DNA from: RPQJ01 sp963732415
Lineage (GTDB): Bacteria; Pseudomonadota; Gammaproteobacteria; Steroidobacterales; Steroidobacteraceae
DNA: 64,000 nucleotides
Assembly: GCA_963732415.1 (NCBI GenBank)
Contig: CAVSZK010000019.1
Location: forward strand, 885,845 to 949,844
Direction: 5' to 3'
The position numbers and the translations under genes were made by a program. Within the stretch, counting starts at the first letter, position 1, and each line of letters opens with the position of its first letter. Below the pieces are notes generated by a model. That model had not been told where the DNA came from. It saw nothing but the letters and a program-made list of their open reading frames with translations, and made no database searches. Positions 24,392 to 34,606 of the stretch are shown in pieces.

Positions 24392-26191
24392 ATGACGCAC
24401 GCGACTTATGGATGCTTTTGTTGCAGCGGTGCCTTCGGCTCGCTGTTCGCGGCGAACTGCGAGCCCGCCGGGCTCGAGGCGCGGCAAACTTTGCTCCTGA
24501 ACCGTCGCACGCTGCTGATCGGCGCCATCGCTGCTGCGGGCGCGTGGCCCGCCATGGCGCGTGCGCAAGGCGCCACCACCACCGTGTTCACCGGCGGCAC
24601 GGTCCTGACGGTGGACCGGCGCTTTTCGGAGGTTGCTGCCATCGCGATCCGGGGCAACCAGATCATCGCGGTCGGCAGTGACGAGACGGTGCGGGCCGCC
24701 GCCGGCGCGGAAGCCAAGCTGGTCGACCTCCGCGGTCGGGTCATGCTGCCGGGCTTTATCGAGCCGCACGCCCATGTGGTGGCCGGCGCAGTGGTGGACA
24801 GCCTGATGGACTACGTCGGCATGGTGCGGTTCGCCTCCACCGACCGGGTGCTTGAGCACCTGAAGGCAAAGGCAGGGATCACCCCGCCGGGCGAGTGGAT
24901 CATGGCGCGCAACTTCGATCCGGCGCTGCAAGCCGGGCCGGAAGCGATCGGTTTCGTCGAGCTCGACGCGGTCTCGAAGGAGCATCCGGTCTTCGTGCTC
25001 AATGCGTCGGGACATCTGGCGTACGCCAACCGCAAGGCGTTCGAGGTCGCCGGTATCGCCGAGGACGTGCCCAACCCGCAGGGCGCGGAGTTCGTGCGCG
25101 ACGGCAACGGCCGGCTCACCGGCGCGATGAAGAACAACATTGCCTTCGGGCAGGTGCTGTTCAAGAACCCCGCGGTGAAGAACGCCGACCCGGTGAAGGC
25201 GCTGATCGCCCTGCTCGGGCGCTGGGGCAAGCTGGGCCTGACGACGGCGAGTGAACTCGCGCTCGGCTCGCTGTCACAGTCGCCGGCGGACCTGAACGTG
25301 ATGATGGCTGCGGCCCAGTCGGGGCAACTGAAGGCGCGCATCCGCGCCTACCCGTTCTATACGCTTGGCCTCGAGGCCTGGGACACGGCCGGCGTCAAGC
25401 CCGACGACGGCAACGCGCTGGCTCGCGTCGTCGGCTACAAGCTCGTGGCTGACGGGTCCAACCAGGGCTTCACGGGCTTGCAGCGCGAGCCCTATCTGAA
25501 CTCCGACAGTCGCGGCGTTGCCTACATGAGCGTCGAGGAACTCAAGGAGCAGGCGGTAGACCGCGCCCGCAAGGGTTGGCAGCTGGCGATCCACGCCAAT
25601 GGCGATGCCGCGATCGACAACGTGCTGACGGCGCTTCAGGCGGTCAGCGACGCCGGTGTCGACATGCCCAGGCTGCGCGCGCGCATCGAGCACTGCTCGA
25701 TGCTGCACGACGAGCAGATTGCGAAGATGAAGGCGTTGAACGTCTCGGCGAGTTTCCTCGTCGGCCATGTCTACTACTGGGGCGTGGCGATGCGCGACAA
25801 GGTCTTCGGCAGTCCGAGGGTGCTGCAACTGGTGCGGGCGCGCAGTGTCGAGCAGGCTGGCATCGGCTACTCGCTGCACTCGGACTTCATGGTGACCGAC
25901 CCGAACCCGCTGCACATGATCCAGATGGCGGTCACACGTCGCACATGGCAGGAGCCGGATTTCGTGCTCGCGCCCGGCGAGCGGGTATCGGTGGAGTCGG
26001 CGATTCGCGCCGTGACCGCCGAGGCGGCCTGGCAACTGCGGTCGGAACACGAGATCGGCAGCCTCGAGGCGGGCAAGCTCGCCGACTTCGTCATCCTGGA
26101 CAAGGATCCACGACGCGTCGATCCCGAGCGCATCAAGGACATCGCGGTGCTCGAGACCTGGATGGACGGAGAGCAGGTGTTCAGCGCCTGA
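24392..26191 (+). CDS. YtcJ-like amidohydrolase (amidohydrolase family 3), probably exported
   Basis: 599 aa. The N-terminus is unusual: about 35 residues with a cysteine cluster (TYGCFCCSGAF) come before a Tat-like signal (NRRTLLIGAIAAAGAWPAMARA). The amidohydrolase barrel follows: LPGFIEPHAHVVAG carries the HxH metal site, then NASGHLAYANR, AIHANGDAAIDN with the barrel histidine, RIEHCSML, and GYSLHSDFMVTDPNPLHMI with the late aspartate. The C-terminal LEAGKLADFVILDKDP returns to the beta-sandwich. YtcJ-type enzymes act on varied amides and carbamates; substrate not assignable. If the Tat-like segment works after a 35-residue leader, the protein is periplasmic; alternatively translation starts further in. 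Confidence 0.87.
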   Translation: MTHATYGCFCCSGAFGSLFAANCEPAGLEARQTLLLNRRTLLIGAIAAAGAWPAMARAQGATTTVFTGGTVLTVDRRFSEVAAIAIRGNQIIAVGSDETVRAAAGAEAKLVDLRGRVMLPGFIEPHAHVVAGAVVDSLMDYVGMVRFASTDRVLEHLKAKAGITPPGEWIMARNFDPALQAGPEAIGFVELDAVSKEHPVFVLNASGHLAYANRKAFEVAGIAEDVPNPQGAEFVRDGNGRLTGAMKNNIAFGQVLFKNPAVKNADPVKALIALLGRWGKLGLTTASELALGSLSQSPADLNVMMAAAQSGQLKARIRAYPFYTLGLEAWDTAGVKPDDGNALARVVGYKLVADGSNQGFTGLQREPYLNSDSRGVAYMSVEELKEQAVDRARKGWQLAIHANGDAAIDNVLTALQAVSDAGVDMPRLRARIEHCSMLHDEQIAKMKALNVSASFLVGHVYYWGVAMRDKVFGSPRVLQLVRARSVEQAGIGYSLHSDFMVTDPNPLHMIQMAVTRRTWQEPDFVLAPGERVSVESAIRAVTAEAAWQLRSEHEIGSLEAGKLADFVILDKDPRRVDPERIKDIAVLETWMDGEQVFSA

Positions 26192-26209
26192 GCATGGCTC
26201 GATTGGCCG

Positions 26210-26310
26210 TCATCGGGCCGCAGCCAGGGTGTCCTTGTAGACCACCCCGTCTTTCATGATCACCATGAAGTTACGAGCCGGGTGATTGCAATCTTCTCCC
26301 GCCGCAAATA
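26210..26310 (-). pseudogene. C-terminal remnant of an amidohydrolase
   Basis: On the minus strand a short frame ending at the TGA at 26210-26212 reads ARNFMVIMKDGVVYKDTLA, which matches the last beta-strands of imidazolonepropionase-type amidohydrolases (VMKDGxVYK). Upstream of about 26310 the similarity ends and the sequence becomes the 3' flank of msrA. It is a leftover of a second amidohydrolase, unrelated in strand to the intact one beside it. Confidence 0.55.
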
Positions 26311-26370
26311 TCCAAGTCGCGCGCCGTGGGAGGGCTCGGGAAAGACCCCCCTGGCCCGTCCATGCCTCGA

Positions 26371-27036
26371 TCAGGCGTCGTGCCCGGCCGCCAACACCTC
26401 AGGTATGTAGGAGACCCCGCAACCCCCGAGTCCGCAATAGCCGTCAGGATTCTTCGCCAGGTACTGCTGGTGATAGTCCTCGGCGTAGTAGAACTCGGCT
26501 GCCGGCAGGATCTCGGTCGTGATCGTGCCGAGGCCAGCCGCCATGAGTCGCGCCTGGTATGAATCGCGGCTGCGCTCGGCCAGGTTTCGCTGCTCATCGT
26601 CGCCGACGTAGATCCCCGACCGATACTGAGTTCCGACGTCGCCACCCTGGCGCATTCCCTGTGTCGGGTCGTGCGATTCCCAGAACACCTTGAGCAGATC
26701 GTCGTAGCCGATGTGCGACGGATCGAACACCACGCGCACCACCTCTGTGTGCCCGGTACGGCCGCTGCACACTTCTTCGTAGGTCGGGTTCGGTGTCTGC
26801 CCGGCCGCGTATCCGACCGACGTGCTGTAGACACCCGGCTGCATCCAGAATTTCTTCTCCGCCCCCCAGAAGCAGCCGAGCCCGAACAGTGCGAGCTGCA
26901 TGCCGTCCGGAAACGGCGGCTCCAGCCGATTGCCGTTGACGAAGTGCCGCTCCGGCACGTGCATTTTCGCCGTCCGGCCCGGCAGTGCCTCGCCGGCGGC
27001 GGGCAACACGGTTTTCCTGGATTCCCAGAGACTCAT
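26371..27036 (-). CDS. msrA: Peptide-methionine (S)-S-oxide reductase MsrA
   Basis: Repairs methionine-S-sulfoxide in proteins, with thioredoxin as reductant. 221 aa from the ATG at 27036; an upstream in-frame extension of 29 residues has no homology. The active site GLGCFWGAEKKFW lies near residues 52-64, and the recycling cysteines are in GYCGLGGCGVSYIP near the C-terminus. PTYEEVCSGRTGHTEVVRV is the family signature. No signal peptide is visible, so cytoplasmic. It is followed on the minus strand by the amidohydrolase remnant, and preceded at 28 bases by marC. Confidence 0.95.
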   Translation of the reverse strand: MSLWESRKTVLPAAGEALPGRTAKMHVPERHFVNGNRLEPPFPDGMQLALFGLGCFWGAEKKFWMQPGVYSTSVGYAAGQTPNPTYEEVCSGRTGHTEVVRVVFDPSHIGYDDLLKVFWESHDPTQGMRQGGDVGTQYRSGIYVGDDEQRNLAERSRDSYQARLMAAGLGTITTEILPAAEFYYAEDYHQQYLAKNPDGYCGLGGCGVSYIPEVLAAGHDA

Positions 27037-27064
27037 TTGAATCCTCCGATCACGAATTCTGCGC

Positions 27065-27763
27065 TCAACCTGGCTGCGTCCGCAGGGCCTTTGAAAGTCC
27101 CTCCCACATGGCCGGATCGCCAAGCACCACCACCAGCCCGTTAATGATGAACTGCACGCCGATGCAGATCATCAGGAATCCCATCAGGCGTGTCAGGGCC
27201 ACCATGCCCGTTGCGCCGAGTATGCGGTTGAATTTCTCCGCGCCGCGCAGCACGAACCACGAGATCAAGACGACCACGAGGATTCCGGTCGCGACGCCGA
27301 GGAAGTCGGCGATGCGGTCCCAGCCCTGGCGCGCGCTCGCCTGCGACGAAAGACTCATCACCACGGCGAAGGTGCCGGGACCACTGAGGCCCGGCATCGC
27401 GAGCGGCGTGAAGGCGATGTCGTGCCGGATCTCGCCGGGCTGCGGCACCTTGCCCTGCCCCGCCTCGGCGCCCGGAAACAACATGCCGAATCCGAGGAAC
27501 GCGACGATCATGCCGCCCGCAATCCGCATTCCCGGAATCGAGATCCCGAAAAAGCTCATGATCAGGCTGCCCGCGACCAGGAAGCTCGACATCAATACGA
27601 ACGTGTAGATGCAGGCGCGGCGGATCTGGCGCAGGCGTTCCTGCTCCGGGAGATGGGACGCAACCGCGATGACCAGCGGAACCGCGCCGAGCGGATTGAC
27701 GATCGGCAGGATCGCGAGCAGCGCCCCCGCCGCGTAACCCAGGTACGAGGTAAACCATTGCAT
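27065..27763 (-). CDS. MarC-family (UPF0056) integral membrane protein
   Basis: 232 aa with six hydrophobic segments. ILPIVNPLGAVPLVIAVASHL at the first membrane segment and LAMPGLSGPGTFAVVMSLS in the middle are the two mirrored NPxG/PxxxGPG motifs of the family. MarC proteins were once linked to multiple antibiotic resistance but the function is not established. It lies 28 bases upstream of msrA on the same strand and may be co-transcribed with it. Confidence 0.93.
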   Translation of the reverse strand: MQWFTSYLGYAAGALLAILPIVNPLGAVPLVIAVASHLPEQERLRQIRRACIYTFVLMSSFLVAGSLIMSFFGISIPGMRIAGGMIVAFLGFGMLFPGAEAGQGKVPQPGEIRHDIAFTPLAMPGLSGPGTFAVVMSLSSQASARQGWDRIADFLGVATGILVVVLISWFVLRGAEKFNRILGATGMVALTRLMGFLMICIGVQFIINGLVVVLGDPAMWEGLSKALRTQPG

Positions 27764-27822
27764 CGTCTGGACTCCCGCAGCCGCAAGGCCGCGCGCGTTG
27801 CGACCCGGTCGCCAGGCCCCGC

Positions 27823-28074
27823 CTAGGCCGCCGGCGGATCGATGCGCTCGAAGTCGAGCGCGGGCTCGTCGCCGGGCCGAAAATACACGTAACGGCCACT
27901 CATGCCTGCCAGTGCGCCGTCACGCTCCGAACGCGACGCGTACCAGTGTTCCTGCTGCCAGTCACCGCCCATCAGGTTGCGAAACGGATCGCTGCTGCGC
28001 AGCCGCACGCGGATGCCGAACGGACGCCGCTCCGGCAGCGGGGCGCGAAGATTGTGTTCGTGGCAGGTGGTCAT
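27823..28074 (-). CDS. Small conserved protein of unknown function
   Basis: 83 aa from the ATG at 28074 (MTTCHEHNLRAPLPERRPFG). Soluble, rich in aromatic and charged residues; DWQQEHWYASRSERDGALAGM followed by RYVYFRPGDEPALDFERI suggests a compact alpha/beta fold. I recognise no named family. It lies between marC and the patatin gene on the same strand, with a 58-base spacer upstream. The composition and codon use match the neighbours, so it is likely a real gene rather than noise. Confidence 0.6.
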   Translation of the reverse strand: MTTCHEHNLRAPLPERRPFGIRVRLRSSDPFRNLMGGDWQQEHWYASRSERDGALAGMSGRYVYFRPGDEPALDFERIDPPAA

Positions 28075-28132
28075 GAGTCGTCGGCCGCTTGTTCCCGGCC
28101 GCGATTCTATCGTGAATCCCGTCATGTGCCTG

Positions 28133-30363
28133 CTAGAACGTCTTGCCGAGCAGCAGATAGAACGCCGCGTCGCCCTCGGCGAAACCCGCCGCAAGGTACA
28201 GCGGTCCAAACGGGGTCTCCGCGGCCAGGAACGCGCTGCCCCCGTACTTGAGGTCCCCGTAATCCACGTCCTGCTTCGTCTGCCAGACGTTACCGGCCTC
28301 CAACGATGCACCCATGTAGGCCGGGAACTCGAACAGCCCGGTGCCGCCGCGGCTGATCCGCCTGTAGAGGATGGTCCTGACGATGCCGTACTGGGTGCCG
28401 ATCAGCGCGTCCCTGGGCAGACCCGACAGGTTCAGGAACCCGCCCAGCGTGAAGAGCTGCGACGGCGAGACGACCCGGTTGTCCAGCGCCGAACCGGCCG
28501 CCATCGACACGACCAGGCTGTTGCGCTCGCGGCTGCGTGCGAACAGCCAGTTCGCCTCGACGATGTCGGCATTCGCGCTGGCGCCCAGCGCCTCGCTCTC
28601 CGACTGCCAGCTGGCATGAAATGCCTGGCCGTGCCTTGGGAAGTACGCGCTGTCCAGCCGATCGTAGCCAAACTCGAGATAGGCGGCACCAAGGTCGAAA
28701 TTACTCTCGGGTACGACCGGTTCACCCACCATGACGCGACTGCTGCCGGTACCGCGCCGCAGTCCCATCCTCACCTCTCCCCAGTTCGACAACTCCGCAC
28801 CGACCGCGAGCTGGAACTGCGTATTGCGAATGCGGTACTGCGCCACGCGATGTCCGTCCTGCACTATCTGCAGCGTCTCGAGATCGTAGTTGAATGCGGG
28901 TGCAACGAAAAACTGGGTGGTCAGCGACAGCGGCTGGAAAAGCTCCGTGCGGAAATGCGGATCCTCACCGAGCTGTACATCGAACAGCAGTTCGCCATCG
29001 AGCCGGTTCACCTCGGTCATCAGCAACCTCGCGCCGGCATTTGCGTAGGTCCCGCCTTCGAAATCGCTATCGATGCTCATGCCGAATCGCAGGAAGTTTG
29101 GACCCCAGGACTTGCGGCGCAGGTCGATCTCCAGCCCCCGCTCGCTGTCGTCGCGCACCACCCGGTAGTCGATCGCTTCGTAGCGATCCAGCCCGTACTG
29201 CCCATAGGCTTTCTTCTGCAGTTCCTTGGTGTCGAGCGGCTTGCCGGCCATGTCGCCGAACACCGCGTCGATCCGCGCGGCGTCCTGGTCCGAGTGCGGC
29301 CCGGGACGAACGAAGGCCACCTGCACGTCCGGATCGGCGGCCCTCGTCCTCGATGCCACGTAGGCCGCGTAGTCGCGCGGCGACAGCGACAGCGCCGCAA
29401 TCCTCGCCTGCTGAGCCTGCACCGCCTTCTCGCCCGCCACCTGCACCTGCGGCATCCGGGTAGAAATCGATCGACGTCATGCGTCCCAGTTGCGGCTCTA
29501 TCGAGCACGTCGCCCGGCTTCAACTCGGCGCGCGACACCTCGGTGCCACGCCGCACCATGATCGCGATCATCTGGTTGGTGACGTCAAGTGGCGTCTCGA
29601 GCCCGGCGCGCTTTGCGAGCGGGAAACTCACGTCCACGGCGATCACGATGTCCACGCCCATCTCCCGGGCCAGGTCGACGGGCAGGTTGTCCACCAGGCC
29701 CCCGTCCACCAGCAGCCGGCCGTCGATCTCCACCGGGGCGAATACGCCGGGCGCCGACATGCTCGCGCGCAGCACGGTGGCGAGATCGCCAGAGCGCAGC
29801 ACCACCGGATTGCCGCTCTCAAGGTCGGTGGCAAGGCCACGGAATGGGGTCGGCAACTTGTCGAAATCCTGCACGTCCGCCACGCCCATGGTGGCGCTGC
29901 GCAGCACCTGGGTGATTTTCTGGCCCTGCACGAGCCCGAGTGGCAGTACGACACCGTCGTCGGCCCGGATACCCAGGCCGCCAGTCGCGAGGAAGCTGCG
30001 ATCGTCCTGCTTGCGGCGATAGACCAGGTCCCTGCGCGGGGCCCGGTCACGTAACAGGTCCTGCCAGTCGAGTTCGCGGAATACCCCGGCGATTTCGTCA
30101 CCGCTCAAGCCGGCGGCATAGAGCCCGCCGACAACCGCACCCATGCTGGTCCCCGCAACGGCATCGATGGGCACGTGCATCTGCTCGAGCGCGCGTATGA
30201 CGCCAATATGGGCTGCGCCGCGCGCGCCGCCGCCACTCAGCACCAGGCCGATCCTGGGGCGTCCGTCGGCGGATCCTGCGGGTGCGTCGTCCGCCAGGAC
30301 CGATACCGGTCCGGCCGCCCACACGATCGCAACTGCCGCAATCAACAGGAGTCGGATCTTCAT
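28133..30363 (-). CDS. Patatin-like phospholipase with C-terminal outer-membrane beta-barrel, two frameshifts
   Basis: RssA/PlpD-type protein: signal peptide (MKIRLLLIAAVAIVWAAGPVSVLA), patatin domain, then a POTRA-like linker and 16-strand BamA/Omp85-type barrel ending in LLLGKTF. Catalytic features are GGGARGAAHIGV (oxyanion), GTSMGA (serine) and DGGLVDNLP (aspartate), so lipase chemistry is intact on paper. The frame breaks twice: at about 29496-29508, where KPGDVL should continue IEPQLGRMTSIDF, and at about 29451-29462, where the barrel half begins PQVQVAGEKA. Each break is one extra base. Without them the gene encodes about 740 aa, normal for the family. Likely an autotransporter-like surface phospholipase; errors in assembly are as likely as a true pseudogene. 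Confidence 0.85.
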
Positions 30364-30467
30364 CTACATCGCTCCGGAAACTTCGGCGTCGATACTAGCA
30401 AACGCGGCGGCGCCACCCCGCCGCAAGCATGGGCGATAATCCGGGCTGTCATGGCAAGCAGCTCCCG

Positions 30468-32586
30468 ATGACGACGAAAGACACGGCGCGGCGCAGTCAT
30501 CGCCTGTGGCGGCAGGTGGCATGCGGCTGCATGTGCGCCGTGGGCGCGGCGCAGCTTATTGCCGAAGCGGGTACGACCAGCGGTCCGCTGGAGGAAATTG
30601 TCGTCACGGCGACACGCAGGCCGGAACCAGCGCTCGACGTGCCGCTGAGCATCGGCCGTGTCGGCCCCGACGCCATCGTCCTTGTCGGCGCCACGCACCA
30701 CTCCGAGATCCTCAATCGAATTCCGGGCGTGATGATCCAGCAAGGCAGCGGGCAGGAGAGCCTCACGGCCATCCGTTCCCCGGTGCTGACCGGCGCAGGC
30801 GCATGCGGAGCCTTTCTGTTCCTCGAGAACGGCGTGCCCGTGCGCCCGGTGGGCTTCTGCAATGCGAACGTGCTCTTCGAGGTCAATACCGAGCAGGCTC
30901 GCGCGATCGAGGTGCTGCGTGGTCCCGGCAGCGCGCTGTATGGGTCCAATGCGATGCACGGCACGGTCAACGTCCTGCAGCCCTTGCCCCTGGAGCGGCC
31001 GCAGCTGGCCGCGAGCCTCGACGGCGGCCCGTCGAACTACTGGCGCGTGAAGCTCGAGGGACACCACGACGGCGAGGATGCCGACGTGGGAGTGGCTGGC
31101 CTCTATGCCAACGACGGCGGCTGGCGCGATCTGTCGGGCTACCACCAGGGCAAGCTGAACGCGACGCTTGCCGGCGACTGGGCGGGCGCCCCGGCCCGCG
31201 CCGATCTCTCCATCACCAGCCTGGACCAGGACACCGCGGGCTTCATCACCGGCAAGGATGCCTACGAGAACCTGAAACTCTCCAGGTCGAACCCGACGCC
31301 GGGCGCCTATCGCGACGCCAGTTCGGTGCGTCTCACCGGCCTCGTACAGCCATCGATACCGGGCGGGGCCACGCTCGAACTGCGGCCGTTCTTCCGCAGT
31401 TCGCGCACCGAATTCCAGCAGCATTTCCTGCTGGGCAAGCCGGTGGAAACGAACGGGCAGGACAGCGGCGGCCTGATGAGCAGCCTGGCCTTCGGCAACG
31501 TGCGTGACTGGTCGGTCGTCACCGGTGCGGATGTCGAATTCGGCTATGCAACGCTCGAGGAATTCCAGAAAAACCCGACGACCGACGGCTCCCCCCCGGC
31601 CAATGCGATACGACCCGCCGGGTTGCACTACGACTACGACGTTCACTCCTCGGTCGCGTCGCTTTATGTGCAGGCCGAGCGACGCTTCCTGTCGCGATGG
31701 CGCATCGGTGCGGGACTGCGCGCCGAATGGGTGAACTACGATTACAACAACCGCATGCTGGACGGTAACACCGACGACCAGGGCACGCCGTGCGAGCCTT
31801 CGGGCTGTCTCTACAGCCGGCCTGCCGATCGTACCGACCATTTCCATGACTGGGCGCCGAAGCTCTCACTGTCTTACGAGATCACTCCCGAACTCGTCGC
31901 ATACACGACCGCAGCGCAGGGCTTCCGCCCGCCGGAAATGACCGAGCTCTACCGGTTGCAGCGCGGACAGCAGGTGGCAGACCTGAAGCCCGAGGAACTG
32001 CAGTCCATCGAACTCGGACTGAAGGGCTGGTGGCCGAAGGTCGACTTCGCACTGGCCTGTTTTCGACATGGACCGCAGCGGAGTGATCCTCCGCGAAGCG
32101 AACGGCTACTACGTCGCGAACGGCCGGACCACCCACAGAGGTGTCGAATACGACCTGCGCTGGCGACCACTGCCGTCGCTGGAACTGGCTGCAGCCGGCA
32201 CTTACGCGCGCCACCAATATGACTTCTCACGCCAGGTCGAAGGCGGCGAGACCATAACGGCCGGCAACGACATGGACACCGCCCCGCGCGAGATCGGCCG
32301 CTACGGGATCCTGTGGCGACCGGCAGCGCCGGTGGAGGTCGAGGCCGAATGGATGATGGTCGGCGACTACTGGCTCGACGCGGCCAACGAGCATCGATAC
32401 TCGGGCCACGGACTTCTAAATCTGCGCGGGCTGTGGAATTTCGCACCGCGGTGGTCGACCGCGCTGCGCATTACCAATGCGCTCGACGTCCGCTACGCGG
32501 ACCGAGCGGACTATGCCTTCGGCAGCTATCGATACTTCCCGGGCCGGCCGCGCGCGGTATTTGCGGAGATCGCCTGGTCGATGTAA
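30468..32586 (+). CDS. TonB-dependent outer-membrane receptor, one frameshift
   Basis: Substrate-gated beta-barrel for uptake of a siderophore, vitamin or saccharide. The ATG at 30468 gives a signal-like N-terminus (RLWRQVACGCMCAVGAAQLI), then the TonB box region EEIVVTATRR and a plug (RIPGVMIQQGSGQES, IEVLRGPGSALYGSNAMHG). The barrel follows, with WAPKLSLSYEITPELVAYTTAAQGFRPPE-type strands. At 32060-32063 a TTTT run carries one extra T: the frame turns from DFALACF to nonsense, while the next frame continues DMDRSGVILREANGYY and ends FAEIAWSM with the C-terminal aromatic of porin-type barrels. Corrected length about 705 aa. The ligand is unknown. Convergent with the AgmX gene. Confidence 0.86.
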
Positions 32587-32638
32587 GCGGCCGGAGCGCC
32601 GAGCGCGCGCCGCCGCATCGCCCGCCCCGGAGCGCAAC

Positions 32639-33574
32639 TCAGGCCGGGAAGAACTCGATCGGCTTGGTCGTGGTCATGGTCGCCACGTCGCGCGACTCGA
32701 ACCGGAACATCTTCACCCTGGCGACCAGCTTGCGTTCGAGCTCCGCGTCGCCGAGGTCGCTGGAGACGACCTTGCAGCTGGTCACCTCGCCGGACGGTGC
32801 AATGGTCACTTCGAGAATGACCTTGCCCTGCAGCGCTGAATTGTCACGCAGCGCACGGCTGTAGATCGAGTAGATCGCGGACTTGTTGCGATCAAAGACG
32901 AGTTCGATTTCCTCGCGCGTACGGGCAGCCTTGCTGCTGTGGCCGGTTCGCTGGGCTTCGACACCCGGCGCTGATTCCACGGACGAAGACACCTTCGCGG
33001 TCGAAACTCCCTTCAGGCCGGTGGAGCCACCGCCAAAGCCGCTGCTGGCCTTGCCGACCGTGATGCCGCCGCTGCCCTCGCCCACCCGCGCGGTCAGCAA
33101 TGCGCGGTCGACGCGGGTCTTTTCACCGGCACCGGCGTTGAGTGGCTTCGCATCGGTCGGTGAATCGACGTCCATGTCGCGCAGCTCGGCCAGCTGGTCC
33201 GAGAGCGCCAGCAACCCTGCCGACGCCGCCTTCTTGCGCGGATCCGGGACTGGCTTTGCTTCGACCACCGGCGCACGGACGGGCGCGGGCCTTTCGACCT
33301 GGGGCAGCACGACCGGCTTCGGCGGCTTTACCTCGACCTTCGGTTCCGGTTTCGGCTTCGGCCGCTCCAGGATGAACTCCACGATGCGCTCGGGAACCGG
33401 CGGCGCCATCGACTCCGGCCGCGGACGATCCGGCAGCAGCGGAATCACGATACCGAACCCGATGAACATCCCGAGCGCCGCTCCAAGCACGCGCCGCAGC
33501 CGGCGTTGCTCGGCCTCGGACGGCGTCCACGGCAGCTCGAAGACCCGGTAATTGTTGACGATCGTGGCACTCAT
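32639..33574 (-). CDS. TonB-like protein with AgmX/PglI C-terminal domain
   Basis: 311 aa. One membrane anchor near residues 28-48 (VLGAALGMFIGFGIVIPLLP), a Pro/Lys-rich stalk (RPKPKPEPKVEVKPPKP, about 69-95), a Gly/Ser linker around 170-195, and a C-terminal globular domain from about residue 220 (REEIELVFDRNKSAIYSIYSRAL, LQGKVILEVTIAPSGEVTSCKV). That domain is the AgmX/PglI or GltJ-type module, related to TonB, found in myxobacterial gliding machinery and in uncharacterised proteobacterial clusters. It is the last gene of the riboswitch-led operon, 7 bases after exbD2. By analogy with TonB it should transmit energy from the ExbB/ExbD complex across the periplasm. Confidence 0.88.
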   Translation of the reverse strand: MSATIVNNYRVFELPWTPSEAEQRRLRRVLGAALGMFIGFGIVIPLLPDRPRPESMAPPVPERIVEFILERPKPKPEPKVEVKPPKPVVLPQVERPAPVRAPVVEAKPVPDPRKKAASAGLLALSDQLAELRDMDVDSPTDAKPLNAGAGEKTRVDRALLTARVGEGSGGITVGKASSGFGGGSTGLKGVSTAKVSSSVESAPGVEAQRTGHSSKAARTREEIELVFDRNKSAIYSIYSRALRDNSALQGKVILEVTIAPSGEVTSCKVVSSDLGDAELERKLVARVKMFRFESRDVATMTTTKPIEFFPA

Positions 33575-33581
33575 GCTGCAA

Positions 33582-34100
33582 TTACCCTGATACCGGCGCG
33601 CTCGCGCCGAGCGCCTGCTCGCGCTCGACGACAGCCAGCGACACCTTGCTGTAATCGGCCGCTGAACAACTCGCGACGACCTTGCGCAGCACCGCGTACG
33701 GCAGCGACTTCTCGGCCATCACCGTCACCTCACGCTGCTCGCCATTGCCGCCCAGCAGGTTGTCCGCCTGGCGGTCGAGTGCGGCCCGCAGCTGCTCGAC
33801 GACCGGCTCGGGCGAGCTGCCCACCTCGGCGATAGAGACCACGGCCTCGCCGTTGACGTACAACATGTCGCGCGTGACGGTGACCACCGTGGCCTCGTGG
33901 GGCTTGAGCTCGGAGACCGAATGCGGAATCGAGATGTTGCGGGTGTTCGGCAGGATGTCGGTGTCCGCCGAGTGCACCAGCAGGTACACGACCATGATCA
34001 TCAGCATGTCGATCATCGGGATCAGCGTGAGCGAGCCATGCCCCCCACCACCGCCACCCTTGCCGTGGCGCGCGTGCCGCTTCATTCCGGTGCGAATCAT
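33582..34100 (-). CDS. ExbD/TolR-family protein (second copy)
   Basis: 172 aa, single membrane segment with the essential aspartate: LTLIPMIDMLMIMVVYLLV, Asp at about residue 31. The N-terminus is glycine- and histidine-rich (RHGKGGGGGGHG). The periplasmic part has TVVTVTRDMLYVNGEAVVSI and SLPYAVLRKVVASCSAADYSKVSLAV, the TolR/ExbD dimer fold. It overlaps the upstream exbD by 4 bases (ATGA). Two different ExbD copies with one ExbB is the arrangement of AglR/Q/S motors in myxobacteria and of several orphan clusters. Confidence 0.9.
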   Translation of the reverse strand: MIRTGMKRHARHGKGGGGGGHGSLTLIPMIDMLMIMVVYLLVHSADTDILPNTRNISIPHSVSELKPHEATVVTVTRDMLYVNGEAVVSIAEVGSSPEPVVEQLRAALDRQADNLLGGNGEQREVTVMAEKSLPYAVLRKVVASCSAADYSKVSLAVVEREQALGASAPVSG

Positions 34101-34606
34101 GTCGGGGCATCTCCGAGTGAAATCTGCGGAAACAGTTCAGTGCGCACGACCTTGGCGCCCTCGGAACTCTGGCGCACCCGCACCGCGTCCATCACCTGCA
34201 CGATGGTGTCGTAGTCCACGTCCTCGGCCACCAGCAGCGTAGCGTTCGACTTTTCCGGAAAACGGGTCTTCAGGTCCTGCAGGTAGGCGGAGAGCCGCAC
34301 CACGTCCTGCCCGCTCGCGGTCACCGGCACGCTGGTGAGCACGCCGCTGTTGCGATCCGCCACCTCGAGGCCGCTGCGCCGCACGATGACCTCGAGCTCG
34401 AGGGTCGGCACCTGGTCCACCGCCTTGGCCCCCGGGCCCGGCAAATGCACTTCCAGGATGCTGGTCTTCGAGAACACCGCCGTGAAGATCAGGAAGAACG
34501 TGAGGATCACCATCACGTCCAGCATCGGCACGATGGTCAGGTCGTTACGGCCACGGTAGCGCGCATGGTTGCGCTGCTGGCGGCGCGCTAGCGTGGAGCT
34601 CCTCAT
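34097..34606 (-). CDS. ExbD/TolR-family protein (first copy)
   Basis: 169 aa. The single membrane helix LTIVPMLDVMVILTFFLIF contains the proton-relay aspartate (about residue 30). The N-terminal 22 residues are strongly basic and cytoplasmic. The periplasmic domain has GVLTSVPVTASGQDVVRLSAYL and VAEDVDYDTIVQVMDAVRV. It overlaps exbB by 4 bases upstream and exbD2 by 4 bases downstream. It differs enough from exbD2 (about a quarter identity by eye) that the two should form a heterodimer or separate complexes. Confidence 0.9.
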   Translation of the reverse strand: MRSSTLARRQQRNHARYRGRNDLTIVPMLDVMVILTFFLIFTAVFSKTSILEVHLPGPGAKAVDQVPTLELEVIVRRSGLEVADRNSGVLTSVPVTASGQDVVRLSAYLQDLKTRFPEKSNATLLVAEDVDYDTIVQVMDAVRVRQSSEGAKVVRTELFPQISLGDAPT

